64,000 nt of DNA. Source: Abditibacteriaceae bacterium (GTDB lineage Bacteria; Armatimonadota; Abditibacteriia; Abditibacteriales; Abditibacteriaceae). Every line of letters begins with the position of its first letter. The first letter of the stretch is position 1. This document shows positions 36,515-46,233 of the stretch, piece after piece. The position numbers were made by a program, and so were the translations under genes. The stretch is taken from contig JAFAZH010000021.1 of NCBI GenBank assembly GCA_019239895.1, positions 62,001 to 126,000 on the forward strand, written 5' to 3'. The notes beneath the pieces are model-generated. The model saw only the letters and a program-made list of their open reading frames with translations. It had not been told where the DNA came from and did not search any database.

Positions 36515-37168
36515 ATGTCTTTATTTCAAGCTTTAATCTTTGATTTAGACGGTGTTATCATTGACACGGAGTCGCTGCACGCCCAGGCCAAGCGACTGGC
36601 CTTTGAAAAATATGCTCTGGACGTGCCGGAACTCTGGTATCAGCAGTTTCGAGGTCGTTCTGACCAGGACATGGTGGAGTCGGTAGTGGCGGAGTTTGGC
36701 GACTCTGCTCTTTCGAGTGCTGAGGTCTTGGCACTCAAGCACGAGGTCTTTAGCACCCTGCACGAGAACATAATGCCGGTTGAGGGGGCAGTGGAGTTTA
36801 TTCAACAGGCGCGACAGCACTTCAAGCAACTGGCGCTCACGACTTCGGCCACCAAGCAGAACCAACTGTTCGCCTTCGCTAAATTCGGCTTGCAGCCCTA
36901 CTTTGATGTGGTTGTGACTGCCGAAGCAATCACCCACACCAAACCGCACCCGGAACCGTATCTTAAGACTGTCGAGAAACTGGGGCTGCCTGCCGCCGCG
37001 TGCCTGGTCATTGAGGATTCCACGAATGGCATCTTGTCGGCCCAAGGAGCAGGCTGTGCCGTCGCCGCTATAACGACCTCCTTTAGCCGAGAGGAATTAG
37101 AGGCGGCACAGGCGGATTACATAGTGCATAGCTTTGCTGAGTTAGCCTCGCTACTGGGTTTTGGTTGA
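36515..37168 (+). CDS. HAD-superfamily hydrolase, beta-phosphoglucomutase/phosphatase-like
   Basis: A 217-residue protein. Motif I is IFDLDGVIIDTE (nucleophile Asp10 and general acid Asp12); a helical cap follows (residues 18-80). Motif II is LALTTSAT, motif III is the Lys in HTKPHPEPYL, and motif IV is IEDSTNGILSAQGAGC. The set is complete and fits class-I cap HADs of the phosphoglycolate phosphatase / beta-phosphoglucomutase subgroup. The substrate is not determined. It sits 12 bases behind the response regulator, so co-transcription is likely. Confidence 0.9.
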   Translation: MSLFQALIFDLDGVIIDTESLHAQAKRLAFEKYALDVPELWYQQFRGRSDQDMVESVVAEFGDSALSSAEVLALKHEVFSTLHENIMPVEGAVEFIQQARQHFKQLALTTSATKQNQLFAFAKFGLQPYFDVVVTAEAITHTKPHPEPYLKTVEKLGLPAAACLVIEDSTNGILSAQGAGCAVAAITTSFSREELEAAQADYIVHSFAELASLLGFG

Positions 37169-37247
37169 ACGCTCAAAGTGGAACATCCGGTTCAAACTGT
37201 AGTGCAGTAGCACAAAGCAGGCGTATTCCATTAATTGTTTGTTTCCT

Positions 37248-37694
37248 TTACTTGACCCGGCTCCACTGCACGGACGACCCATCGGGATTAGTCAAGATGA
37301 GTTGACCCTTTTGCATGGCAACCCCATTCACGCCCTTTTTACCGCGATTGCTGAACTCTACATGATGTGCATCCGTCAACCGGTATGTCCCTTGCGTGAC
37401 TTTGCCGTGACCTACCACTTCTAAGACATAATCACCGTTGCTGTTAAAAGTGGTTATCATTTTCCTGTCACCCCGCAGCCATCGCCCCACTAAGGCTTGA
37501 CTGGCTACTGGAGCGGGCTTCGTCGTTGGTTGGGGCACCGTGGTTGGCGTGGTGACTGTGTTAGCAAGACTATTCGCAGCTTGGTTTGAGGCTGGCGCCG
37601 GAGCATTACGATGGCAGCCCGTTAATACTAAGGCAATAGAACCCAATGCTAAGCAGGAATGAGCGCGATATTGATTCACATTCTTTAGTGTCAT
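37248..37694 (-). CDS. Small lipoprotein of unknown function
   Basis: A 148-residue protein. The signal sequence ends LALGSIALVLTGC, a lipobox with Cys at about residue 27. A proline/threonine-rich linker (TVTTPTTVPQPTTKPAPV) leads to a compact beta domain with a VGRWLRGDRKMITTFNSNGD block, then GTYRLTDAHHVEFSNRG. This resembles small lipocalin-like or META-type repeats of secreted proteins, but I cannot name the family. It is monocistronic. Confidence 0.7.
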   Translation of the reverse strand: MTLKNVNQYRAHSCLALGSIALVLTGCHRNAPAPASNQAANSLANTVTTPTTVPQPTTKPAPVASQALVGRWLRGDRKMITTFNSNGDYVLEVVGHGKVTQGTYRLTDAHHVEFSNRGKKGVNGVAMQKGQLILTNPDGSSVQWSRVK

Positions 37695-37770
37695 AGATAG
37701 TTACAGATGCAAGTTTATAACAGCCTGCCTCCCGTTGCGGAGGGATTAGATACAACGTGCGCTGAAATTC

Positions 37771-38505
37771 TCAACTTGGTCGAAAGACTAAGAAAAACTG
37801 GCTGGGAATAAACTCATAGCGCGTGCTCAGCGTCCAACCAGCCGCCCGCGCTTCGGCAATCACGGCATCCGTAGCCACCTCATGGCCGTAAGGCGCAGGC
37901 GGGTAGCCCTTACGCTGCTTATCGAAATCAATAATCGCCAACTGGGTGCCCGGCTTGGTGAGAGCGCGCAAGGTTTTTAGAAAGCCTATGGGTTGCTGCA
38001 CTTCATGGTAAACCGTGAGTAAAACGAAGCAGTCCACCATGTGCGCTGGTAGGTGCGGGTCGCTGGCTGTGCCTTCGACGATGCGGACATTACCCAACGC
38101 CCGTGCGCGGCGGTGCAGCATGGGCAAGAACCCTTTCTGTATTTCCTCCGCATACACTATCCCGTGCGGCCCCACAGCATGGCTCAGATACGGCATCAAG
38201 TAACCCGAACCCGCGCCCACATCCGCCACCACATTACCTGGCTTTAAATGCAAGCTTGCCACAATGCGCCCCGGCTGCTGCCACCTGTCGCGCTCATGGG
38301 TATCCAACGTCGAGGCTGCCATCTCTGGGTCAAAGAGCGGCGCGACCCAGCGGTGCGGGTAGATAACTGTAGAGGGCGTCTGAGCGGGGTAGGGGTGAAC
38401 CGATGTTTTATGAAGGTTGCAACCAGCCACCAGCAGCAAACAGCCACTAAAAAAACAGGAGGGCACTAAGCGCCACGGCAGATTACACCGTCCCCTCAAT
38501 GGCAT
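37771..38505 (-). CDS. Lipoprotein-type class I SAM-dependent methyltransferase
   Basis: A 244-residue protein read from MPLRGRCNLP, because its ATG shares the A of the upstream TGA stop (TGATG). The N-terminus WRLVPSCFFSGCLLLVAGC ends in a lipobox with Cys29, so it is predicted to be exported and lipid-anchored. The methyltransferase core has motif I VVADVGAGSGYLMPYLS, an acidic end of strand 2 (YAEEIQKG), motif with VDCFVLLTVYHEV, and LTKPGTQLAIIDFDKQRKG. Methyltransferases with export signals are known in several phyla but their methyl-donor supply outside the cytoplasm is unexplained. It is coupled to the WD40 protein at 38505-39812. Confidence 0.8.
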   Translation of the reverse strand: MPLRGRCNLPWRLVPSCFFSGCLLLVAGCNLHKTSVHPYPAQTPSTVIYPHRWVAPLFDPEMAASTLDTHERDRWQQPGRIVASLHLKPGNVVADVGAGSGYLMPYLSHAVGPHGIVYAEEIQKGFLPMLHRRARALGNVRIVEGTASDPHLPAHMVDCFVLLTVYHEVQQPIGFLKTLRALTKPGTQLAIIDFDKQRKGYPPAPYGHEVATDAVIAEARAAGWTLSTRYEFIPSQFFLVFRPS

Positions 38506-39812
38506 CAGGGCACACGCCAAATCTTAATTTCTCCATCCTCATAACCGGCGGCGACTCGTTTGCTGTCGGGAGAGAAGGCGAGGGAAGTCACCGCGCCGGA
38601 ATCACCCGGTAATAAGGTCATGGGCGCGAAAGGCGGAACCGGAGCGAGGCCCAGGCGTGCCCGCAACCGGCGTTGCCGCTCTTGCCAGTGTTGCCCTGGG
38701 GTTTGCTCTCCCAGATCAGCTAACAGTCTGCCGCTGCGCGTATCCCACAGCAAGAGTTTTCCTTTGAGATAAAAAGGAAAAGCATCATCCACTCCATTAT
38801 AATCTTCATAGCCGACGGCTAAGATGCGACTATCCGGTGAGAACTTTAGCGTTACGGGGGCCAGGCCCCGCTGCTGCTTCCAAAACAATTGACCAGACTT
38901 CGCGGAGAACAAGCAAACTGTACCATCCTCATCATTCAGGTTGAAGCTGAGTCCTGATTCGCGCAAGGCTGCCGCTGCCCGGTGTTCATCTGGCGAGACA
39001 GTCAGGAATCTCCAATTCGGTGCAATGGTTTTGATGGCTGCGGTGTGAATCGGCAAGGGATGGCGTCCGGGCATATCTTGCAATCCGATCTGCCAGAGAT
39101 CGTTACGCACCCCTCCCTGGGTTGATGTGATTTGCAGCGCATGATCCCGCGCCCCATGAAGAGCGACGCGGCTGGATGGCACCCATTGGTGTGGGCCAAC
39201 ATCCTGCCACAGAAGACGCCCAGAGGTCACATCCCATACCCTTATACAGACGGTTAATACACCGGGTCGGAGATTCGTTGTGTCAGGAACACGATAAACC
39301 ACCGCCAGCCGCTTGCCGTCCTGAGAAAAGGCTGTGGAATAAACGCCCCACACCGTGTTTGCTTTTCTAATGAGCAAGGGTATTACGGTAACCACGCGCC
39401 CTGTTGCAATGCTGTATACAACAATACTGTGCGCCACGAGGGGAGATGCTTGTGGAGTAGTTGCCGCCACGAGGCTACGCTGGCGGCAGGCGACTAGCTT
39501 CGCATCTGGAGATAATACCTGGGTCACTCCAGTCAGTCGCCTTGTGACCGGTGGTATGGCGGCCACTGGAAGAGCTTTTCCGGTCTGGGCGTTCCACCGT
39601 TGCACCATTGCGTCGCCCATGCTGACCAGAGTCTTGCCATCCGCACTGAAAGCTAAGTCTCGCACCGAAAAGCGATGTGCCTTGAATTTAACCAAGGGCG
39701 GTGGCCCCGGTGGTTGCTGCATACGGCGACGGATGGCTCCCGGCGCATAAAGGCCAACAACGGCTGCCACTAACAGCAGACAAAGGCTCAGGCGAAACGT
39801 TGACCTGGACAT
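38505..39812 (-). CDS. Secreted WD40/PD40-like beta-propeller protein
   Basis: A 435-residue protein; GAGGTG precedes ATG 39812 (an earlier ATG at 39830 lacks it). An N-terminal helix (LSLCLLLVAAVVGLYAPGAI) acts as signal or anchor. WD40-type blades are visible: FKAHRFSVRDLAFSADGKTL, YSTAFSQDGKRLAVVY with CIRVWDVTSGRLLW, APVTLKFSPDSRILAVGY with KLLLWDTRSGRLLA, and AVTSLAFSPDSKRVAAGY with EIKIWRVP. Such propellers are scaffolds for protein interaction. The TGATG overlap with the downstream lipoprotein methyltransferase makes a functional link likely. Confidence 0.85.
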   Translation of the reverse strand: MSRSTFRLSLCLLLVAAVVGLYAPGAIRRRMQQPPGPPPLVKFKAHRFSVRDLAFSADGKTLVSMGDAMVQRWNAQTGKALPVAAIPPVTRRLTGVTQVLSPDAKLVACRQRSLVAATTPQASPLVAHSIVVYSIATGRVVTVIPLLIRKANTVWGVYSTAFSQDGKRLAVVYRVPDTTNLRPGVLTVCIRVWDVTSGRLLWQDVGPHQWVPSSRVALHGARDHALQITSTQGGVRNDLWQIGLQDMPGRHPLPIHTAAIKTIAPNWRFLTVSPDEHRAAAALRESGLSFNLNDEDGTVCLFSAKSGQLFWKQQRGLAPVTLKFSPDSRILAVGYEDYNGVDDAFPFYLKGKLLLWDTRSGRLLADLGEQTPGQHWQERQRRLRARLGLAPVPPFAPMTLLPGDSGAVTSLAFSPDSKRVAAGYEDGEIKIWRVP

Positions 39813-39860
39813 AAAACACCTCGGCTTCATCCCGTAGCCATAAGTTATGGCACAGCGAGT

Positions 39861-42743
39861 TTACGGCACAGCTAATCTGGCTATCTCATCGTGAGTGAGG
39901 GCGCGCGGCCAGATTTGCACTTCGTCCAGGCTGCCCTTGAAGAATGCCGGAGCCTGCTTCGGAGGATCGCCGCCCCAGGCTTCGTGGCCTATCGCTAAGG
40001 GTTCGTCGTTTTGCTGCACCGTGCCGGGGTTCGCTTTACGGGCGACTTCTTTGCCATTGAGATACAGGGTTATGCCGGTGCCAGCTTGCATCACAGCGGC
40101 CACCTGCTGCCATACCCCCGTTTGTAGCACGGGTGGCGACTGCACGTTGAACGACCAAGCTCCCTGCGTATCGGTGGCTTCAAAGAATAAAGACCCACCC
40201 GTTTCGCCAAAGACGAAGGGCGAGGTCGTATTGCCTACGCGCTTGGTGATAAAGCCCCAGCGCCCGGCGAGGTGGTCAGTTTTAACCCACGCCGAGAGGG
40301 TGAAGCTTTCCATCCTCAGCAATTCGGGGTGGCCGATCACAAGGTAAGAGGCCCCATCGAAACTGACGGCGCTCCCCCTGGCTCCATCCGGCGTGAGCGG
40401 GCAAAGTCCCTGGCAGTGGGCGTCAAAGCCATGCCCGGTGGCGTCCCAGAAAGTCTTTCCGGTTAAGCGGTCGAAGGCCAGGTGCAGCAATGGCCCCGGC
40501 TCGGCATAGAGTTTACGGCGCAGCGCGGCAGCCTGGCGCTCCAGGGTAAAATCATCTACCACATTCGTCGCGCAGTCTATAAAAGTGTTATTGCGCGCCA
40601 GGACGCCTGCCGAGGCGCGCGCGATACGCAGCCCGACACTGGCTTTCTCGACACGATTGCCTTCCACCACCACTTCCTGCACATAAGGATAAGTCAGGCT
40701 GGAGTTCGGCGGGTCACTGCCGCCCACGGCGAGTTGGGCATTGTTTTCCAGGCGATTATCGCGCACCACGGCACACAGCGTGAGCGGTGCGGCGAAGGTG
40801 CTGCCTGGCGGCAGGGCAAAGACTCCTAAGTGCGCTTCGCCCACCGCCACCGTCTGATCGTGGCCGCCACCATAAACATTGCCTTCGCTGATGCGGTTGT
40901 GAAGCCACTGCACAAACCATGAGGGCTGAATGCCATCGTAGTTCATACCAAAATTATGGAAGCCTGCCGTGCGCGATGAAACGTTGCCATAAGCGATGTT
41001 GCCAATCGCGGTGCCATACATTTGAATGGAGACCCCCGCATCCTCAAACGAGTTGCTGATAAAGAGGTAGTTGCGTTGTAGCATCGTGACGGTAACGGTC
41101 GAAGTGCCATCAGGAGGAATGACCCACGGTTTATCTACCACGACGCGACGACCAGAAGCTTGCTCGATTTGCCGATATTGCCCCTGGCCTTTGCCATCGA
41201 GAATAAAGACCCCCGCCCCCTTCCAATCGCGCTGATTCCATTTAGGGTCGTCGGCCAGCAGCAGTTCCGTGCCCTGGGCACTTTGTGCCTTGCCATAGTA
41301 GGCTCCGCCGCCAGCGTCGGTCGTCATCGCTTCACGATCCCAGCCAAACATATTTTTTAGATGGTTGTTGGCATAGTAAACATTCTGGGAAACGTTGGAA
41401 CCGTCCAGACAGTTGAGGCCGCCCCCGGTAGACATCAAATCGCCGCCGATAATCTGATTGCGCTCGAAGATAACGCCATCACTGCCGCTGATGCAATACC
41501 ACCCCCAACGCCCGTTATACAGGGTGTTGTCGTGTATCCACGCGCCCGTGCCGTGACTGAGATAAAGGCAGCGCCCCGCGCCATAAATATCACAGCCCAC
41601 GACCTCCACATCGTTTCCGCCCAGGCGGAGCGAATCGCCGCCACCGCTGGAAAGCTTGAGCGAAGCTACAAAACGCTTGTCCACTTCTTCGGTGGTGAGA
41701 TGGCCACGATAAGGATTGAGGCGCAAGCGTACCCGCAGCACTCGAACATGACCGGCGTTTGGCCCGCTCTGATCGCCCACAATGCCGTGCTGATAGTTGA
41801 TGGCATAGAGCGTGAGGTCTTGCACTGCGAAGTGTCCCGTGCCGCGTAGGAGGGCTTCTGGCGGCGTGGGCATATCGCCCCAGCACAGCGCGGTCAGGGC
41901 CATACCCGCGCCGCGCAGCGTGACGTGGGACGGCAGCGTCAACATATCGCTCAGCACATAACGTCCGCGCCCCAAAAGCACCGTGCCGCCACCATGACGT
42001 GCGACCATCTCGAAAGCTTTCTGAATCGCTGCCGTATCGTCGTCTCCATCATCGGCTTTGGCTCCCAGTGAGTTGACATTAATCTGATAAGCAGGTTTAA
42101 CCGCACGCGAAACCACCTGGATGCTGACACGTTCGCTGATACCCGATTGCCCCCCACTGTGGGGATCAACCGTCAGCGCATAACTGCCGGGTTTCAGGGC
42201 AGTGGGCAAAGTCGCTTCGAGATTGAACGGCGATTTTACCTGGGGTCGTAAGTCCCAGTGGCCCGCATTGCTATGGATACGCAGCGTTGGCATTTGTCCA
42301 CCAGTGCTGAGGCATTTACCGATGATATGCAGGCTGCCGCCCGCAATGCAAGCCGGGCCAGCATCGCCCTGCGTCCAGAGAATCTGTGGGCGGTTAATCA
42401 GCACCGTAGTCGTGCCCGCAGGCGTCATGATATGGGCACTATAGACCCCCGGCTGAAACGTCGCGGGAATCACAAACTTCACCGACTTTGGCCGCACCTG
42501 AATTGGCGGCACGACCCGCGTCTGGCCCGCTTGAGTTACCCCAGAAGCACCAGCGGTGCCCGCCTGTGAGGTGGTCGCCAGCCGGGTGACACGCACACCG
42601 TTGCAGCCAGTGAACCCATCCCCAAACACCAACACCGTCTGCCCCGGCTGCACCGGGTCAGAAACCCACAGCGCCACCGGTGCGGCATTGGCATAACTTA
42701 GAAGTCCCAGCACGAGCCACAGAGCACAAACAAATGGTTTCAT
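39861..42743 (-). CDS. Secreted pectate-lyase-like beta-helix protein with LamG domain
   Basis: A 960-residue protein with a signal peptide (MKPFVCALWLVLGLLSYANA). Residues 22-110 form an IPT/TIG-like domain (DPVQPGQTVLVFGDGF) and 115-210 a second one. Residues 225-760 are a right-handed beta-helix opening with NSLGAKADDGDDDTAAIQKA, the pectate-lyase-superfamily (Pfam Pectate_lyase_3) entry, with many N-x-[IVL]-x-x-N turns. Residues 785-955 form a LamG/concanavalin-like domain (AVSFDGASYLVIG ... TLSAWVKTD ... SLDEVQIWPRALTHDEI). It probably binds or cleaves polysaccharide outside the cell; active-site residues cannot be assigned. No ribosome-binding site is evident. Confidence 0.85.
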   Translation of the reverse strand: MKPFVCALWLVLGLLSYANAAPVALWVSDPVQPGQTVLVFGDGFTGCNGVRVTRLATTSQAGTAGASGVTQAGQTRVVPPIQVRPKSVKFVIPATFQPGVYSAHIMTPAGTTTVLINRPQILWTQGDAGPACIAGGSLHIIGKCLSTGGQMPTLRIHSNAGHWDLRPQVKSPFNLEATLPTALKPGSYALTVDPHSGGQSGISERVSIQVVSRAVKPAYQINVNSLGAKADDGDDDTAAIQKAFEMVARHGGGTVLLGRGRYVLSDMLTLPSHVTLRGAGMALTALCWGDMPTPPEALLRGTGHFAVQDLTLYAINYQHGIVGDQSGPNAGHVRVLRVRLRLNPYRGHLTTEEVDKRFVASLKLSSGGGDSLRLGGNDVEVVGCDIYGAGRCLYLSHGTGAWIHDNTLYNGRWGWYCISGSDGVIFERNQIIGGDLMSTGGGLNCLDGSNVSQNVYYANNHLKNMFGWDREAMTTDAGGGAYYGKAQSAQGTELLLADDPKWNQRDWKGAGVFILDGKGQGQYRQIEQASGRRVVVDKPWVIPPDGTSTVTVTMLQRNYLFISNSFEDAGVSIQMYGTAIGNIAYGNVSSRTAGFHNFGMNYDGIQPSWFVQWLHNRISEGNVYGGGHDQTVAVGEAHLGVFALPPGSTFAAPLTLCAVVRDNRLENNAQLAVGGSDPPNSSLTYPYVQEVVVEGNRVEKASVGLRIARASAGVLARNNTFIDCATNVVDDFTLERQAAALRRKLYAEPGPLLHLAFDRLTGKTFWDATGHGFDAHCQGLCPLTPDGARGSAVSFDGASYLVIGHPELLRMESFTLSAWVKTDHLAGRWGFITKRVGNTTSPFVFGETGGSLFFEATDTQGAWSFNVQSPPVLQTGVWQQVAAVMQAGTGITLYLNGKEVARKANPGTVQQNDEPLAIGHEAWGGDPPKQAPAFFKGSLDEVQIWPRALTHDEIARLAVP

Positions 42744-42875
42744 AGCATAAAAATAACGAGTAAGCTGAGGTCAGGTCGAATTAACCGGGTGATTGTAGCC
42801 CAGGATTAAGCGCAGTATTAATGGGCTGCTAAGAGCATAGTGCAACCTGGAGGAAGGTCGTCAGCACCACCTCGC

Positions 42876-44345
42876 CTATTGCGGCGGCACCGCAGTGTTG
42901 GAGTTGGGTGTGGCTGGCCCGGCAGTTGGCAGAGCTTCTGCGCCCGCATCAGGCGTGTTGTCCTCGCCCTTATTGGTTGCCTCACTACCCGCGGTGCCGT
43001 TAGGTGAGGGTAGCAGTGCCAATTCTTCGTAGGCGGGTGTGTAAGTGCCAAATGGCTTGGTGATGGCTTTGACCATCGAACGGTAAGGGGCGTACTCCGG
43101 CGAGACATGACCGCAGCGGATACGCCCGGTGCCAGGGAACCCAATGCTGGAAGGTCGCTGCGGTTCGACGGGCACCCACCCGACTCCCACCAGATAGAAT
43201 TCGGCCCACATATGGCCAGCCAAATGCCCTGGGGGTGCAAACTCGGTTGAGGCTTTGGTGATGCCCCAAACTTGTCGGGCCGGAATGCCATCCACGCGGC
43301 ATAACGACGCAAACATAGTGGAAAAGGCTCCGCAATCGCCATAGCCGCGCTCAATAGCTTCCTCGGAATCTTTGAACGAATCAGGCACATAAGTAATGTG
43401 TTGTTTGAGCCACCATAAAATGTTAATGACCGTTTCCAGCGGGTTGTCGGATTTAGCGCCGCGTGCCACGTCCTGAATTTCTGGGCCATCTAACGTGGTT
43501 TTGGTATCCGCCTTTAAGTAGGGAAGGACATCCGGGGGAAGAGGATCATGCGGCAACTCGTGGCCCAGATATTTCGCTAACAGCGTGCGATAGGTTTGCA
43601 CCTGGACATTGACTTCCAGGGTATATTCGATGGGGGTTTGGCCCAGTGGCTCCTCTGGCTGCACCAACAGAAAATCATTGCCGCCAATCTGCACCACCTT
43701 TGAGCTTTTGACACCTTTGATTTCATATTTAGCTAACTGCTGATAGGGCAGCTTATCTGTGGGCATGGGCAGCCGGAGATAGCCAGCATCCAGCATCGCG
43801 GGCAGGGGCTTAAAATTCCAGGTTACTTTGTAGTGGTGGTCTTTAAGCGTTTCCAGGTAATAACTGGCACTCTCGTAATTGCCTTTGCCCACTTGCTCCG
43901 GGTTCATATCCAGCACTTTGCGGCAAGCAGAGCGGGCTAAGGGCAAGTCCTGATTACAATAGGCATTGAATGCGAGGGCGGCATAATACCAGGGCACACG
44001 CCGATTATAATGTATCGCCTGCTCCGCATAGCGCACGCCTTCAGCATAGTGTCCGGCCTCACGACAGATATGACTGGCGTAAGCCAGGTAAGCCGGATTG
44101 CGCGGTTCTCCATTGACCGCTTCCTGGATGGCTTGCAGGGCGTGCGTATAATCTTTAGCCGTATAAAGTGCTTTGGCCTGCTGATACCATTCCACTGCCG
44201 TTTGTGGCGGGGCGGTCTGCGCCTGAGCAACCATACCGGAGGAACCCATCAAGCCCAACGCCATGAGGGCGCTAAGACCTGAAACTTTCTGGCCAGGCGG
44301 CTTGAACCAAGCGTTTATGCGTGACAGAGTTCGCTTGAAAATCAT
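42876..44345 (-). CDS. TPR and transglutaminase-like secreted protein
   Basis: A 489-residue protein with GAGGTG before the start. It has an N-terminal hydrophobic segment (LSALMALGLMGSSGMVAQAQ, signal peptide with a long n-region). Three TPR-like helices follow (residues 48-170; AKDYTHALQAIQEAVNGEP, YAEGVRYAEQAIHYN), then a beta domain and the transglutaminase core at 315-400: Cys in ERGYGDCGAFSTMFASL, His in HLAGHMWAEFYLVGVGW, and the acidic VPVEPQ. The C-terminal 60 residues are a P/A/T/N-rich tail. It is the second such enzyme in the window (see 27158-28306), but shares little beyond the core. Confidence 0.85.
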   Translation of the reverse strand: MIFKRTLSRINAWFKPPGQKVSGLSALMALGLMGSSGMVAQAQTAPPQTAVEWYQQAKALYTAKDYTHALQAIQEAVNGEPRNPAYLAYASHICREAGHYAEGVRYAEQAIHYNRRVPWYYAALAFNAYCNQDLPLARSACRKVLDMNPEQVGKGNYESASYYLETLKDHHYKVTWNFKPLPAMLDAGYLRLPMPTDKLPYQQLAKYEIKGVKSSKVVQIGGNDFLLVQPEEPLGQTPIEYTLEVNVQVQTYRTLLAKYLGHELPHDPLPPDVLPYLKADTKTTLDGPEIQDVARGAKSDNPLETVINILWWLKQHITYVPDSFKDSEEAIERGYGDCGAFSTMFASLCRVDGIPARQVWGITKASTEFAPPGHLAGHMWAEFYLVGVGWVPVEPQRPSSIGFPGTGRIRCGHVSPEYAPYRSMVKAITKPFGTYTPAYEELALLPSPNGTAGSEATNKGEDNTPDAGAEALPTAGPATPNSNTAVPPQ

Positions 44346-44512
44346 TTGTCGTTCACCTCGTGACGAACTTGGCGCTCAAGGGTTGGCGCGGGGAGTAATG
44401 GGCAACAGTCTACTCAATTAGACTTGAAACTCAAAATCTCATTCACTGACCTCATGCGTATTTAAACCGTCTGCATAAGCGCGAGATATGGGTGCTTAAC
44501 GTCATTAACAGT

Positions 44513-45940
44513 CTACTCCTGCTTACCCGGTTTATGCACCCTATCCATCGCCAGGAAGAGGTTGTTGAGCGATTCGGAAAGGGTGGGGTGCGAGAAGGTG
44601 CCGTCGCGCAGGGCGGTGTAGGGGAGGTGGCCCATCATGGCGACTTGCACGGTGGTAGCGATTTCGCCGCCTTCGATGGAGAGAAAGGCGCCACCTAAGA
44701 TTTGATTGGTGGCGTCATCCACCACGACTTTCCACAGGCCGCGTGTCTCGCCTGTTTCGGAGCCGCGCGCGGTTTGATCCATTGTGAGACTTGCAACGCG
44801 GACTTTATAGCCCTGAGCGCGGGCTTCCTGTTCGGTCAGACCAATACGACCAAGCTGCGGATCAATAAAAACAGTGTAGGGCACTAAACGATTGTGAATC
44901 GTGGCGTCGTGGCCCTCGCCCAAGTTAGCACACAGGATGCGTGCATCATCATATGCGATATGGGTAAAAGCCGGGCCGCCTTTGATGTCGCCCAGAGCAT
45001 AGATGCCGGGCATGTTGGTTTCCAGTTTTTCGTTAACTTGGACGTAACCTTTATCGTCCAGGGCCACACCAGCGGCTGCTACGTTAAGCGTATCGGTGTT
45101 GGGTTTGCGTCCTGCCGCGACGAGCAGGTGTGAGCCGCGCAATGTTTGCTCTCCTGCCTCCGCTTGCACCACCAGTTCGATCTGGCCATCCTCCGTGCGG
45201 CGGGCTTGTTTGGCTTTGCTGTTGAGATGAATGTCTAAGCCATCTTCGCGTAGAATTTTGGTAGCAGCTTCAGCGATGTCGGCATCTTCCCGCGCTAATA
45301 ATTGGTGGCCCACTTCAATCAGGGTGACCTGTGCGCCAAAGCGACGAAACATTTGCCCGAACTCCACCGCGATATAGCCGCCGCCTAAAATTAAGAGATG
45401 GGACGGCACCTCTCCTAACTCCATAATCGAAGTCGAATCGAGATAGGGCACTTCGGCCAGTCCTGCGACGGGCGGCAAGGCGAAGCGGGTGCCCGCGGCT
45501 ATGACTATGGTTTTCGCCTCAAGGGTGCATTCGCCACCCGCGTTTAGTTCCACCTTAATCTGCTTTGGGCCGCAGAACTGGGCTTTGCCATAGAGCAGAT
45601 GCACATTCTCAATGGCGTGGAGTCCTTTCTCTACCCCTTGCCGAAAATCCAGCACGATGTCGCGTTTGCGCTGACGAGCAACTTGAATATCGAAACGGGT
45701 GGGGCCAGTCCGCACGCCGTAATCACCGCTGCGCCCCACCAGGTAAGCCACCCGTGCGCTATAGGCGAGGGTTTTGGTCGGGGTGCAACCAACGTTAACG
45801 CAAGTGCCGCCGACATGGGCGGCTTCAACCAGCGCAACCCGTTGGCTAGCCTGCGCCAGCATTCGCGCCAACGCCCCGCCTTGCCCCGCGCCAATAATGA
45901 TTGTGTCGTAATGTTGTGTGGTAGAGGAATTGGAAGTCAT
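44513..45940 (-). CDS. FAD-dependent pyridine nucleotide-disulfide oxidoreductase, mercuric-reductase-like
   Basis: A 475-residue protein with the full class I disulfide reductase set: FAD motif IIIGAGQGGALARMLA, redox Cys47/Cys52 in GGTCVNVGCTPTK, NAD(P) motif LLILGGGYIAVEFGQMF, FAD motif GIYALGDIKGG, and the C-terminal dimer segment FSHPTLSESLNNLF with the catalytic His-Glu dyad. It lacks the N-terminal HMA domain and C-terminal cysteine pair of true MerA, so a broader role (for example thiol or quinone reduction) is likely. It is flanked by non-operonic neighbours. No Shine-Dalgarno is seen. Confidence 0.9.
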   Translation of the reverse strand: MTSNSSTTQHYDTIIIGAGQGGALARMLAQASQRVALVEAAHVGGTCVNVGCTPTKTLAYSARVAYLVGRSGDYGVRTGPTRFDIQVARQRKRDIVLDFRQGVEKGLHAIENVHLLYGKAQFCGPKQIKVELNAGGECTLEAKTIVIAAGTRFALPPVAGLAEVPYLDSTSIMELGEVPSHLLILGGGYIAVEFGQMFRRFGAQVTLIEVGHQLLAREDADIAEAATKILREDGLDIHLNSKAKQARRTEDGQIELVVQAEAGEQTLRGSHLLVAAGRKPNTDTLNVAAAGVALDDKGYVQVNEKLETNMPGIYALGDIKGGPAFTHIAYDDARILCANLGEGHDATIHNRLVPYTVFIDPQLGRIGLTEQEARAQGYKVRVASLTMDQTARGSETGETRGLWKVVVDDATNQILGGAFLSIEGGEIATTVQVAMMGHLPYTALRDGTFSHPTLSESLNNLFLAMDRVHKPGKQE

Positions 45941-46071
45941 ATTTTCTGGTGTTGAGTATGGTTAGGGATAGCTAATATATAAAGAGGTGCTGCTTGATCA
46001 CTTAACATTGTTAGTGATTTGCTTATACTTTGCCAACGGGGACTTTGCCGCATCAGATGAGAATGTGATGA

Positions 46072-46146
46072 ACCGCAGAGACGCCGAGAACACAAAGGAA
46101 GAGAGAAATGTTCCCTAACACTCTGTGTTCTCGGCGTCTCTGCGGT
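46072..46146. repeat. 75-bp palindromic repeat (CCGCAGAGACGCCGAG type)
   Basis: Perfect 23-base inverted arms starting ACCGCAGAGACGCCGAGAAC enclose a 29-base loop. A relative forms the middle of the composite at 13499-13733. Nearby 46195-46225 resembles the right end of that composite (CCTGGGAGTGTGAGGGC). It fills the gap between the flavoprotein and the second response regulator. Confidence 0.75.
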
Positions 46147-46233
46147 CGAATTTCCTAACACGAACAGGCTTTTCCTGGTACTCCCTGCGTCTACGCACTT
46201 ATTATCCTGGGAGTGTGAGGGCGGGGTGAGAGC

